Part shown: piece by piece, positions 1-11,687 of the stretch
Layout of the letters: each line of letters opens with the position of its first letter
How positions within the stretch are numbered: position 1 is the first letter of the stretch
Assembly (NCBI GenBank): GCA_020055645.1
Contig: CM034547.1
Location: 68,916,884-68,980,883, forward strand
Reading direction: 5' to 3'
DNA: 64,000 bases
Source: Tomocerus qinae
Lineage: Eukaryota > Arthropoda > Collembola > Entomobryomorpha > Tomoceridae
The notes under the pieces: model-generated
Told to the model about the DNA's origin: nothing
Database searches by the model: none
Seen by the model: the letters and a program-made list of their open reading frames with translations, nothing else
Made by a program: the position numbers and the translations under genes

Positions 1-487
1 TAACAATCGTTGATGTGTCACAATCTCCCGCTCCACTGCAATCATACCTAGTTCACAAGTAAAAAAATATTTTTATTAGTACTACAACCACAACGTGTTA
101 CACGGAAGGCTACAATAATAAACAAATGAGCTTGACATGTGCCAGCTTTATCTATCGACAACAAAATAATCAGGTATTAGTCTCACCGTTCAATGACTTT
201 AGGGAGTCCGGTCGTTGTTTCCTACAGTAAACAAATATATAATGGTAATCTTTAATGTTTAACACAACTATAGTACCAACAAATTTGTTCTGAAAATTAC
301 TACACTCTTAAAAATAACTTACACGAAGACCATTGGCTCCAGGATCAACCCCGCTATCAAAAATTGCTATAACGATCCCTCTTCCATCATAATTCGGATT
401 CCTAGTAAGAAAATTGGTGACGCCTGTTTCCCGTTTTGGACATAGTGAGATGGTAGGGAAGTCACTTGTAGTCTTTACTGGTTCCAT
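1..487 (-). CDS. TPP2: tripeptidyl-peptidase II, N-terminal exons (partial)
   Basis: Giant cytosolic subtilisin-family exopeptidase that removes tripeptides from peptides released by the proteasome. Three coding exons on the minus strand: 487-323 (starts at ATG, 55 codons), 221-187 (35 nt) and 47-1, which runs off the window. All junctions are GT-AG and in phase. Residues 16-51 follow the conserved TPP2 N-terminus, with KRETGVTNFL, then NYDGRG and the first catalytic-triad motif IAIFDSGVDPG (Asp44). Exon 2 gives TTTGLPKVIE and exon 3 gives DCSGAGDCDT, matching the family region around the DTTGSGDV motif. The catalytic His and Ser lie beyond the left edge. The frame stays open upstream of the chosen ATG to an acceptor at 543-544, but no in-frame ATG is seen there, so that part is probably 5' UTR. 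A donor at 1483-1488 may end a non-coding first exon. Head to head with GAR1. Confidence 0.9.
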
Positions 488-781
488 AGTTGGACCAAAA
501 TTAATGTTAAGTATTTTGGCAACAGTCCTACTTCCCCTTCTTCTGTAAAGTAATTTAAAACAACAAAAATTCTGTGAGTAATTAAGTAATAATGGTAATT
601 AAATGTTTCTCAAATCAAGACTTACACATTTTTTTTGTACACAGGGGTCTATATACAATAAATTAAAATTATTACCAAAAATCCTAAATCCGTTTTAAGC
701 TGCGGAAAAATGAATTATTCCTTTTTTAATGACAATGACTTACATTTACCAAATTGCTTCAAAAAATAAGTTTTAGGATAC

Positions 782-955
782 TACAAAAATATATACAAAA
801 ATACATACAAAAATATATACAAAAATATGTACAAAAATACATACAAAAATATGTACAAAAATACATACAAAAATATACACAAAAATATATACAAAAATAT
901 ATACAAAAATACATACAAAATAATATACAAAAATATATACAAAAATATACAAAAA
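782..955. repeat. 12-bp tandem repeat (TACAAAAATAYA type)
   Basis: About 14 copies of a 12-bp unit such as TACAAAAATATA or TACAAAAATACA, degenerate at two positions. The 12-bp period translates as a four-residue repeat (IQKY), giving a spurious open frame at 754-972. It lies in the likely 5' intron of TPP2. Confidence 0.9.
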
Positions 956-1184
956 TACATATATTAAAATAAATTAAAAATTAAAATACATATACAAAAA
1001 TACATATATTAAAATAAATTAAAAATTAAAATACATATACAAAAATACATATATTAAAATAAATTAAAAATTAAAATACATATACAAAAATACATATATT
1101 AAAATAAATTAAAAATTAAAATACATATACAAAAATACATATAATAAAATAAATTAAAAATTAAAATACATATACAAAAATACA
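956..1184. repeat. 45-bp AT-rich tandem repeat, about five copies
   Basis: A 45-bp unit beginning ACATATATTAAAATAAATTA and ending ATACATATACAAAAAT is repeated about five times with near identity (one copy has ATAATA for ATATTA). It directly abuts the 12-bp array, shares its ACAAAAAT core and so probably grew from it. Confidence 0.92.
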
Positions 1185-2380
1185 TCTTCAATGCTTTTCA
1201 ACTGGACTGGACTTATGGACTCCACTTTTGAGTCTGAGTGTTATTTAGAAGATCGGAAGCCGTATCACAATATCAAGAAACACCTTTTATGAATCATGAT
1301 AATATTATACAGAACTAATTATAAACAAACCATCAAACCATTATCAAAAGAAAATACATAGAAATAGAATAGAGTTTTTTTTGTTTTTTACATGTAACAT
1401 GAGAAAATAGCCAATGGATGTTTTGCTATCTACACAACACAATGTGCTTTAACAAAAAAAAAATAAAGATGATTAATTCAAAACTTACACCACGTAACTG
1501 AGTAGAACAATATTGAATTATTAATTGTGGATGTGCTTATTCAAACGTTCAGAATTCAGACAGAAGGAGAGGGATGAAATATTTTCAAGTTTCTCTTTTG
1601 TTTGATCACACCTACAAAGAAAAACAATAAAAGATAACTTTTAATTTTTTTTATATAAGACATTCAACATTAAACGTTCAACATTAATAGCAAATAAATA
1701 ATTTATCTTCAAGTGTCAAGATATCTCGCATATTCTTCAAGTGACGGAATTTATAATAATAAGCTAAAAGCTTTCGAGTTTATTACACCAATCACCAATC
1801 GAAATCAGCCAATGCCAATACCATGAAATCTTTCGAAGATTAGATATAGAGATATTGAATATAATGGAAACGTCACATTATGACTGACTTATCGATAATA
1901 AATGCAAATGATTAACTTTTGTCTTTGTAGTGAACTACCTTATTATAAAATTGGCAACCCAATTGTAGCTTAAAAATTTTAAAGACAGTTTCCAGAAAAT
2001 AGTGAATAATGTTAGGATGGAACAGCGGAGTACGTGTCAACGACTACTGGTCGTACTGAATGGACAATGACAATGACAAAAAGTGACAAATGCAAATGAA
2101 TGAAGATTTCGAGGAGAACCTGGACTTTCAATTCAGTATCCAACTCGCACGAGACCAATGGAGTGCAAGCACGGATTGTGTCCACCAATCCTCTTCCAGT
2201 GACACGAAATATCAAACTATCTCACATTACATCTCCACACATGTCACGTGTCTTTTATGCGTTCATCTTTCAACCTTCAACAAGTCACAGCACATGGTCG
2301 GTTCCTCGATTGTTTACTAGTTTTTTGCATCTTTTTTCAAAATACCACTGTTGAAAAGAGTGACTTAACTGCTGAAAGTG

Positions 2381-3586
2381 ATGGGTCCAATTAGAGGTGG
2401 ATTCGGAGGAGGAGGAGGAGGGAGGGGAGGCGGAGGAGGTTTTGGAGGAGGGAGAGGTGGAGGCCGTGGAGGTATTCAGTATTTCATTTTTTTGTTCTTA
2501 TCAGTTTATTTAATGTGTATTACGTATTCGAATTATTTTGTGTTTTATTAATCTGTCCCTTGCCTGTCCTATTGCGAATTTGAGGGTACATTTTTTGAGG
2601 TGATTTGCTTTGTTTGAAGAAGTTGGGTAGACCTTAGACCTTTACATATTTTGGAATATTTAGAGAGACGCGAATGTTATTAATAACTTAATAGACTAGG
2701 TACTTTTGGTGGGTAGAACATGAACAAGGTACATGGACCGTCACCTTGGACTATCTATGTTGGCCCACCATCCACCAAAAGTGCCTACACGCGAAAAGGT
2801 GTATTCCACACTTGTTTTGGTTTATAACACAAAATGTCACATTCACGAAAGCATGTAGCAATAAAGTAGACATTACTCATATTTTTCTGTTTTTGTAGGT
2901 GGACGTGGATTTGGTGGTGGAAGAGGCGGGGGTGGTGGCCGATTTCAAGATCAAGGTCCACCAGAAACCGTTATTCCCATGGGATACTTTACACATTCGT
3001 GTCAGAATGATTTGGTGTGCAAAGTTACTTTAGACGATGTTCCATATTTTAATGCACCTATATTTTTGCAAAATAAGCAACAGATTGGAAAAATTGATGA
3101 AATTTTTGGAAATTTAAAAGACTATTATGTTTCTGTGAAATTAAGTGATGACGTCAAAGCTAATTCTTTCAAGGAGAAAGATGAGGTAATAATTGTTAAG
3201 TAAAATGAATGGATGAATGCACGATTCAAAGAAATTCTAATTCAAATGATACCAACATTTAACATTGCTTTACCTTTCAGTTTTTCATTGACCCTTCCAA
3301 ATTGCTGCCTTTGTCAAGATTTTTACCCGGCAACGAAAAGCGGGGAGGAGGAGGTGGACGTGGACGAGGTGGGGGTCGGGGAGGTGGTGGTGGAAGAGGC
3401 TTCGGGGGCCGAGGAGGTGGAGGAGGACGAGGTGGTGGTGGTAGAGGATTTGGTGGGGGTGGCCGTGGCGGCGGTGGGAGAGGAGGATTTGGCGGGGGTG
3501 GTCGAGGAGGAGGAGGGTTTGGCGGAGGTGGGCGAGGAGGAGGAGGATTTGGGGGCGGTGGTCGAGGCGGTTTTCGTGGTCGTTAA
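2381..3586 (+). CDS. GAR1: H/ACA ribonucleoprotein subunit GAR1
   Basis: Core protein of H/ACA snoRNPs, which pseudouridylate rRNA and snRNA in the nucleolus. Exons 2381-2471, 2899-3185 and 3281-3586; 227 residues; phases 1 and 0 at the two introns. The start ATG opens an N-terminal Gly/Arg-rich tail (about residues 1-44). The conserved Gar1 beta-barrel core follows, with [20 protein letters not shown] and [10 protein letters not shown], then after intron 2 [17 protein letters not shown]. The C-terminus (from about residue 141) is a long [13 protein letters not shown] domain. Two Gly/Arg domains around a central core is the usual animal Gar1 layout. An AATAAA polyadenylation signal lies at 3631. 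Opposite-strand and shifted frames over the GGN repeats are artefacts of composition. Confidence 0.96.
2697..2787. repeat. 91-bp near-perfect hairpin in GAR1 intron 1
   Basis: The ends TAGGTACTTTTGGTGG and CCACCAAAAGTGCCTA are complementary apart from one mismatch. Pairing continues inwards (AACAT with ATGTT, AAGGT with ACCTT) to a loop of about 12 nt. It could be a tiny foldback MITE or an intronic structured RNA. No C/D or H/ACA box was seen, so a classic intronic snoRNA is not supported. Confidence 0.7.
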
Positions 3587-4460
3587 AATCATTATAATTT
3601 AAAATACTTTTGTACAAAAGTTAAAAAAGTAATAAATGTTTTTAATATTTCCTAATCCAACCAAACTGCAATGTGTTATCTCTTTTCGTAGATTCTTGCA
3701 ATGTGCAAATAAGCGCATGGTAATCAGTAATCGTATTATTTTCCAAGAAAATGATATAATGCTACAGGAAAACCTATTGCATTAAGAAGGAGGAAAAGCA
3801 ATTCATAATCTTTGCGTATAAGATATTTAATGTCTTTCTACCTATTAGAATAAACGGTATTGTCTGAATGCTATATAATATACTAACGGATTCTACTCTA
3901 TACGAGCATTTATGACAAAGACAGTTGTATAATGTTGCTTGCTCATTTTTTAAACTATTATTTCTTATCGTATTTTTTATTTTCATTGGACTGGATAAAA
4001 CTACTACAGAAATAGAATACCTTATATATCTGCAAACCGCAGAATGATGTTTGCCACGTTGAATGAAGATAAACATTACATAGGCATATAGCACTGCTGC
4101 ATGGTATGGTCTGTATTGTATGGTCTGAATACAAAATAAATTGATTTCACATCGGACATGTATTTAATATGTTTTTAGTTGTGGTTGTTCTAGTCTAAGA
4201 GTCTAGAATAATCATTAGTCAATGATGACAATGCTTGTGTCTTCCTTGTAATTATGGTAAACAGTAATGTAAGTAAAATAACGCTTACTTACTCAGTCAG
4301 CTTAACAATTACTCAGTATAAGATTAAGTTTAGTGTCGATACTTTTAATTGCCACCATTTATATAATATTCATTGTTACATTCTTGCTTACAAACGCGTA
4401 AAACATTGTGCTACTGTTCATTAAACCTAGCTCTGACTTCGGAAATAATATTTTAAAAAC
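3587..4460. other. GAR1 3' UTR and integrin upstream region
   Basis: Contains the GAR1 stop, an AATAAA at 3631-3636 and about 0.8 kb of AT-rich sequence before the integrin ATG. No coding sequence, RNA gene or clear core promoter motif recognised. Confidence 0.6.
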
Positions 4461-7400
4461 ATGAAAAATCAAATTGGACTCCGAGAAATTTTTGTCACAA
4501 TTTTATTTGTCCATGTTTGCTGCGGTAACATTTGTACAAACCAGCAAGACTGTACCCAATGTATAGCAAAGTCCAATTGTGCATGGTGCACAAATCCAGT
4601 AAGTTAAATGTTATAGCGTGTATACACTTACAATCTTAATTTTAATATGTATACGTATGTATAATATATAAAACAGTCATATATATAGTAGTCCCAATTT
4701 CAATACTTAAGTTTGTTGGATTACTTGCCAAAAGGATTATGAATCTTTGAATCATCATGAAGGAAACCGTCCACGGTGTAACACGGTTGAAGGACATGAA
4801 AGCCAAAAATTTTGTGCGAATTCTTTGGAAAATCCGCAGAGTACTATTCATGAAACGTATGTCTATTCATTATGATCAATCAAAAGTATATTCTGGATTG
4901 AGAAAATTAAAATATGTAATCGTAGTCAGTAGTAGTCTGTAGTGTTTATTTTATACTTTATTTTGTACCACCAATAATCGAATTTCCACAGGAATCCATC
5001 AGATCCCAAAGGGGAAAAGCACATTTCTCCACAAAGTATTAAAGCAAAATTAAGAGTTGAGAAGCCAATAGAATTCATTTTGACATACGCCGAGTCCCAA
5101 GATAAACCGTTAGATCTGTATTATATCATGGACTTATCTGCGACAATGGAAGATGATAAGGTAAAGTACGGATTTCGGGAATAAATGGTGTTAAAGGTAA
5201 GAGATTATGTTTTGATTCCATTTGGATGGGATTTGGAATTCCAGGATACTGTAGCTCGACAAGGGGGTACTTTGGCACAAGAGTTAAAAAAGATAACTAA
5301 AGATTTGCTAATTGGATTTGGCTCTTTTATTGATAAGCCAGTAATGCCATTTGTATCATCTACTCAGCTTGAAGGAAAACAAGGGTATGAATTAACCATC
5401 TTTATTAATCTTAAACAAATTATATACCCCAGCACAATATTGTCGTAGTTTTTTTTGGATAGCTCGAAAGCAATTCCTTATGGATTTAAAAATCATCTAA
5501 ACCTTACTAATGACATCGAATTGTTCAAGGTAACGAAACTATTTTGCTGTAAATATATCTAGAATACGAAACTAAAATTCAGTTTGTATGTACGTATCTA
5601 CTAGCATTTTTTACATTCTGAAAGGGAACCGTAAACCGGGCCGAAATTTCAGCAAACCTGGATGCTCCTGAAGGAGGACTTGACGCCATCATGCAAGCTA
5701 TTTCTTGTGATGGCATTGGTAAATGTGGATTAATTTTAATGAGGAACAATTTTTAGCCTAAGAAACAATTCCAAGTAAAAATTAATTATAATCAGAGTTA
5801 ATAACAGTCTGTAATAATTTGGAAACGATATTACTAAACTTTTCTGAAAATTATTTCTTTATCGTTTGTTCAATAAAAATATAATGCATAATTCTAACTG
5901 CTACCCATCATTGAATTAAGGATGGCGTGACAAGGCTCGTAAATTGATTGTAATGGCTACAGACGGTCCCTTCCATATAGCAGGAGATGGCAAAGTAATT
6001 ATTCTTGTTTTATGTGAACATTATCTGTTATTCAGCTTATCAAAAACATTTTTATGTAATTATTTTGTTACCAAGCTTGGGGGTATAGTGAGACCTAATG
6101 ATGGAAGTTGCCACATGGCTAATAATACTTACACTCATTCTACTCTGCTGGATTATCCTTCTGTGGCTCAATTAAATTCTAAAGTTTTGGAAAAGAAGGC
6201 ATATGTCATTTTTGCAATTGGGCTAGAGCATTTGGCATTGTATGAGGTTTGATTTTTAGTCATTTTGATTTAAATCATGAATTTATTATTATTGTTTATT
6301 TATTTAACTTGAAACAATGATATTCAGCAACTCAGTAGGCGAATTTCCAGTTCTGCTGCTGCTGGTCTTGAAGCAGATTCCACAAATGTGGTCAATTTGG
6401 TTAGAAATGAATATCAGGTCAGTAAATCGTCCTAGTTTGTAGAAAAAAATAGCCTTGTGTGCAGAAATCTAAATAAACTACCTACCTTTACCTTATACAT
6501 TTTTAAGTATAGCTATATATGTGTACATTTTACAGTAAAATACACAGCCCTAAGTTTCAAGATTATTAACATGCAAATTATTAACTTTTATATGCTTAAG
6601 GAGCTAATATTATTATACTTTAATCGCCATTTCCCTGTCTAGGTGGGTGAATGGTGAAGTAGTCAGTTTTTGTGGCTTCTAGTGATTAATGTTATTTCAA
6701 TGTTAATGCTCCTCTTGTTCATAGAAAATCAGCGAACGTGTCAAAATAGTAACGGAACCACAGCGCTTATCGTTTTTAACAATTTCGTTTTTAGCGGATT
6801 GTGGTAATAATGGAAATTTTATAGCAACGGACCAGTGTCAAAATGTCAAAGTTGGAAACTCAGTAAAGTAAGAAGAGGAAAACAAAACATTCTCGAAATC
6901 CTTTCCTTATTCATTTTTTCTAAGAATTACAATCGAAATATAATTATTAATTCTTAAAAAATGATATGTATATTGTATGTGTAGATTCAAAATTAAAGTT
7001 GAGCTTACGAAATGTCCCAAACCAACTGAACTGCCTCCTAATTCAAAAGTCAACATTGATTTTACAACTTTTGATCTAAGGAATAAAGACTACCTCCGTC
7101 TTGAAATTGAGCCTTTGTGTAGTTGTGCATGTAGTAAAGAAAAACAACAAGTAGGTTTCTAAACGACATTACAATTTTAATTTTATTGCTATTATGTAAA
7201 ATGGCAAAATATTATTAACATTGTCACTTTAAAACTTGATGTTGAAGCCTGAAAAGGTACGAGAAATATGTCAAGATAATGACGCATTTATGCAATGTGG
7301 ATTATGTCACTGCGGGAAAGATCGTCATGGAAGAAATTGTGAATGTTCGAAGAACGGAGAAGAGGGAGTTCTAGGAGACGCCCCTTGCATAACACCGAAT

Positions 7401-9398
7401 ACAACTGACATTTGTTCCAATAGGTAAACTATTTATTGAGCAAAGCCGACATTGAGGAAAAGGATGTTTATGATTAACAGTATACGATTTAAGGATATCT
7501 TTTATTTTGAGTAGAGGAAAATGTGAATGCGGCGTTTGTAAATGTGGCAGCGATCACGGAGTAGTAAGTTAAAAGTAGTCATTTAAGGGTGGTTAGTAGC
7601 GGGGCAACGTGAGAATCCAATTTATGTGTATTACTTATGATTAGAGTATACCCTGTACTTATTAATCAAAAGTCTTCAAAATTTCCAAAATTTGGTGAAA
7701 ATGTATAGCTCTGACTTATGGCTTAGAAAAATTTTAAAAGTTTTGAAATATAGCGTTGGCCGTATCTTCCGCCACTTATTGGAAATTTGAAGACTTTTGG
7801 TAAAAAAGTACACGGGCTATACTCTAATCCTAAGTAATACAAACAAAAAGTGTATGCGCAAGTTACCTCGCCATTAACCACCCTTAAATCAAAAATATTT
7901 TGTCATTGATCATCAAATTACAAAGGATTGTGATTGTGAATGACACCTACTGAATTAACAGTTCAATTTATTTAGCAATACAGTGGGAAGTACTGTCAGT
8001 TTGACGACTCCACATGTCGAGACGAAGGGTCCTACGAAATATTATGTTCTGGTCAAGGAGAATGTGAAGAGGGGAAATGCGCTTGTCGGCCAAATTATGA
8101 AGGAGACAGATGCCAATGTTCCACTGAAAAAGTAGAGTAATTGGATTTAATATCCAATAGGCCAAAAAATATTTTATCTGAATCTGAAATTCCTCACACA
8201 TATAAAATATATTGTCGTACAGAGTTATTCATAAGCCTGGTTAAGTCTTCTAAGCTGGATGATAGAGTATAGAGTAGTATTATATGTAAATCAATCTTGA
8301 GTTAGAATATTCTCGCTTGAAAAAAAGCTGGACTTATTTGTGTCTACCCCAGTTTAGCAGTTAACGAGACAGCGACTTATGTGTAGTGTAGCATCTTAAC
8401 AAATCTTATCTTTTGATTTAGACAAAGTGCATTGAGCCAGGATCACCTCTGACTGACGTTTGTAATGGCAATGGAGTTTGTGAATGTTCACAGCAAAGAA
8501 AATGCAATTGCAAAGGAAATTATGCTGGACTGTATTGTCAAAAATGCTCCGTGAGTTTGAAATTATTAGTTGCCCAATTGCCCACCCCATCAATCTATTG
8601 TGGATTTAATATTCTACAGATCACCATCAGCCAACAATAATTTCCAGCTTGAGATTAATATTTATGAATTTTAGACTGGTTGCAGTTCCTCGTCCTCTTC
8701 CAAGTCAAGATGCAAAGATAAGCGGCTGCAGGCCTGTATCAAATGTCATTTAGATGAATACCGTAAGAAAGACGCAAAAAAGTATGAACCACAATGTCAA
8801 AGCGAATGCAAAATTCCCGCAAAAATTGCTGGTGATATTGATACTCATCAAGTAATGTTGACGGATTCTATAAGTAAATCAATTTCTTAATCTCAATGCT
8901 CAAATTATTTATTATAGTTTATAACTGCAAAACAATTTGCAATTTGAGTATATTTGTTCAGGTGCGAAAGACAATGAAATTCGATGCACTCTGGAGTACA
9001 CGGACAAGTGTAGCACGGAATTTCTGTATTCTTATCAACCGAATCCGCGACTGACACTAAAAGTCGTTGCCAGTACGAGTTTAAACTGTGTTGAAGAACC
9101 CCCTTATCTGTGGTACATTATTGGAGTCATTGGCGGAGTTTTGCTTATTGGAATCTTCCTACTTCTTCTGTGGAAGCTGATAACTCATCTTCATGACAAA
9201 AGAGAATATGGTCGATTTGAAAAGGAACGTGCTGGGGCCAGATGGGATAAGGTAATTTTGCTAACATTGCAATTTCAATTAGCTACAAGATAATTCTGTT
9301 CCTAATTTGTAAAAGAAACTTTGTGATTTTTTTAGAGCGAAAATCCTTTGTACAGCAAACCAACTACAGAATTTCAAAACCCAGCATACAAAGGTTGA
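4461..9398 (+). CDS. integrin beta subunit
   Basis: Single-pass adhesion receptor subunit that pairs with an alpha subunit to bind extracellular matrix. Exons: 4461-4598, 4735-4856, 4992-5160, 5245-5384, 5463-5529, 5625-5718, 5921-5994, 6076-6246, 6328-6417, 6725-6867, 6985-7150, 7248-7423, 7515-7563, 7976-8131, 8422-8550, 8675-8873, 8962-9251, 9336-9398; 811 residues, all phases consistent. Signal peptide about 1-22; PSI domain (CTQC, CAWC, RPRC); betaI domain with the metal site in MDLSATMEDDK (D134, S136, T138), then IGFGSFIDKPVMPF and TDGPFHIAGDGK; cysteine-rich I-EGF repeats; membrane segment YIIGVIGGVLLIGIFLLLLW; tail HDKREYGRFEKE with NPLY and NPAY talin/adaptor motifs. Odd points: the usual DxSxS metal motif ends in Thr, and the specificity loop lacks its cysteine pair. 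Exon 13 could also end at 7560. Orthology (betaPS or beta-nu type) is undecided. Confidence 0.95.
7583..7887. mobile_element. TTAA-flanked MITE, copy 1 (integrin intron 13)
   Basis: 305-bp palindromic element with ends TTAAGGGTGGTTAGTAGCG and a complementary ...TTAACCACCCTTAA. Inside are a second arm pair around CAAAAGTCTTCAAAATTTCC and its complement, and the motif TATAGCGTTGGC. No coding capacity. Same family as copies at 26368 and 59927. TTAA at both borders recalls piggyBac target duplication, but the ends start GGG rather than the usual CC, so the superfamily is uncertain. Confidence 0.85.
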
Positions 9399-11363
9399 AC
9401 TATGGACAATCTCAACCGATCCTTTTTGTTTTCATCTATTATATAACCAAAATATCTCTATAATATTCTATTGTTGAATTTTTGTTTTTGAAAGTATTTA
9501 ATAGATGTAGATGGGCAAAAAAGTCTCAATATTTAACTCTCTGTACTATGTCGGTTGTATTTATCATTTAATGTGAACTATACTTGTGAGTGAGTGAACC
9601 GTAATTTGTGAGATCGTGATTATTAACTAAAGTATGGAAATGTAGTTATTATTAAAGTAATGCTATACTTGATTCTTTTACAGCCGTCAATATAATTTCA
9701 TTCAACGACTTCATTGTTATTATTTTATAGAGTAATTTGGTATGCATCGTTAGAACTTCGTTTGACGTTCTCAACTTTGGTAATCAAATTATACAAAGGA
9801 GATAGTTAAAACGTTAAAGTAACAGAATAGTTCAGACAGTTTGATTGAAGTGAACTCAGCTTAGTTTTCGTGTTCTATTATAGTTTACATATTCATGAGA
9901 CGTGTCCTATTGCTTTTCTTATTGTACACTACAAGTTGGTTGTCTTATTCATACACTTTTTATAGTGCTGTATATCCATATCGAATTTGCCAATTCGCTC
10001 TATTTTTATTGAGAGAATACTAGAGGGGATAGAATTTGAAGAGTGTAGAGAGACTGAGGAACGGATGGTAAAAATCGAAAAGCAAGCATGCATTATTACG
10101 ATATAAATATTAGAATAGTATAGAAATGAGGCTGACAGGAAGCGTCTGCATCAGATTGCGTGCCAGAAGAAGAAGACATGACAAAGCTGAGGAATCGGCA
10201 AGTCTTGGAATTCCAGTTGAGTCCATTCTGAGCCAGCAGTCTGACTTGCGCTGAGGAATTCAACTAGAAATAGCATCGTCCCTATAAAAGAGTTCACTTC
10301 ACACTTTGCTTTGTTGGACGTACATTCTGACAATGAATTCCTGACGCAAGTAAATAGTATAATGCATTGAAGCAGAAGGAGACAAGGTACGTATTATAAC
10401 CAACTGTACTATAGTATAGACTTAGAGCTGGAACTTGAAACTCCTTAAGGAAAGCTTGAGTTGATTCGGCATTGCTTAAGTGCTATTACTCATTACGTTC
10501 AGCCGGGGAAAATGAGCATGGCTGGAGTGAATTATTGAACCAAATGAAGAAGTCACTACAGAATGGTATAGAAAGTCTGGCTATACATAAATGTGACAAT
10601 GTGCAAAAGTGCCAGTCGTGCAAAGCAATGCAGAGTCTAAGGAGCAACGAATGCCGTTCCCCGATTTCTTAAAAATGTGCACTCCGCACTCAACCAATCT
10701 CCTCTCTAATTACTGCATTTTTATTGTTATGCAATAACTAACTAATGCTACAGACTTTCATTGAAACTCTTTCAGTACTAAATCTATACTAGGATTACTC
10801 ATTGTCTCAATCCTACTGAACGTGCACAATATAACTGTGAGTCAATCCAAAGTGTTTATATGTAAATATAGTGATGTGATTGAATATTGGACGGAGGCGT
10901 GAATCGGGTGAGGAAAGAGGTACACCCATTTTTATTACTTATACATACTTTCCTTAGCTATAAATACGTATCAATCTATAAATTTCTATAGTACTAAATA
11001 GACGAGGGAAATGACATTGTAAACTTGAACTTGCCTTGAAACGTGCATTAACTTGGTATGGCGCTGTTAGTTGCTAATTGCGAATTGTTTATAGTATTGA
11101 GAGAGTCTGGTGACATTCTTGCAGTGTCGGCGAGAGTGCTAAGCTAAGTAGTCGAATTTACAGAAACTGTATATAAATAAATACGTACGGGGATGACATT
11201 CTAGATTCCCTAGTTTGTATATCATTATATCATTCGGCAAGATTAAATAGTTAATGTGCATCTGTGTGGCCGAGATAATCTAACAGTTCCACATACAACT
11301 ATTTTGGCAGTGCTCTGCTGCAGTTAAGTAGAGTAAACAGAGGAGCGGGAATTCAGCGATATA
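9399..11363. other. gene-free region with a possible TATA promoter
   Basis: Integrin 3' UTR followed by AT-rich sequence with no supported coding frame. The one notable signal is the promoter-like stretch near 10283, listed separately. Confidence 0.5.
10283..10386 (+). promoter_or_regulatory. possible TATA promoter and 5' UTR exon
   Basis: TATAAAAG at 10283-10290 is followed about 100 bp later by a strong splice donor, GACAAG|GTACGTA (exon end 10386). The only ATG between them is stopped after three codons, so any exon here would be non-coding. No downstream partner exon was identified; this is an inference from motifs alone. Confidence 0.25.
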
Positions 11364-11687
11364 TCACTCGTTACATGTTAATGTTGCACTCTCGTCATCA
11401 GCTTGCGTGACATTTAGATTCGCAGACAAATAAAACGGAACTTGATTCTTGAGATATCCAGAAATAGTGTATCTGGATCCACATGTTCCTCCTTGTTTTA
11501 TTGTCTGATCGCATGACTCCTCTCTGCGGGAATTACATCCGTGAATAAATCCTGTACAAACATCTTTTCCTGCTCCACATCAACATGCACATTTATTTAA
11601 GATGACAGAATGACAGTCAACATTGCTTGACACTTCCATACATCAGCCAATATTATAGCAAATTCAAGTTTGCACGTCTCCAGGAAC
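11364..11687 (-). pseudogene. cysteine-rich coding-like frame interrupted only by TGA
   Basis: Minus-strand frame of about 107 codons with eleven cysteines, for example GKDVCTGFIHGCNS, NVDCHSVILNKCAC and DDESATLTCNE. It is broken by three stops, all TGA (complement at 11664-11666, 11643-11645 and 11580-11582), two of them directly before a TGT codon, and contains no TAA or TAG until its end. A plausible acceptor (CTAAACAG) precedes it at 11688. Residue composition looks like a secreted disulphide-rich domain, but I do not recognise the family. Most likely a decaying gene or orphan exon in which TGG or TGT became TGA; recoding of TGA is a remote alternative. Confidence 0.35.

Larger units (their letters stand above)
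543..2380. other. TPP2 5' intron and TPP2/GAR1 intergenic region
   Basis: No coding sequence supported. It holds a possible TPP2 5' UTR intron (acceptor 543-544, candidate donor 1483-1488 on the minus strand), two AT-rich tandem arrays and the roughly 0.9-kb space from which TPP2 and GAR1 diverge. I saw no convincing TATA box. The tyrosine/lysine-rich frame over the array is a by-product of its 12-bp period. Confidence 0.5.

Noticed and set aside
754-972. 72-codon IQKY-repeat open frame
   Set aside because: Direct translation of the 12-bp tandem array; no coding character.
2472-2898. Intronic C/D or H/ACA snoRNA in GAR1
   Set aside because: No RUGAUGA/CUGA or ACA box arrangement seen; only the hairpin element is present.
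3213-3617. Long overlapping frames on both strands over the GAR1 3' exon
   Set aside because: Produced by GGN repeats of the Gly/Arg domain; the real frame is the GAR1 one.
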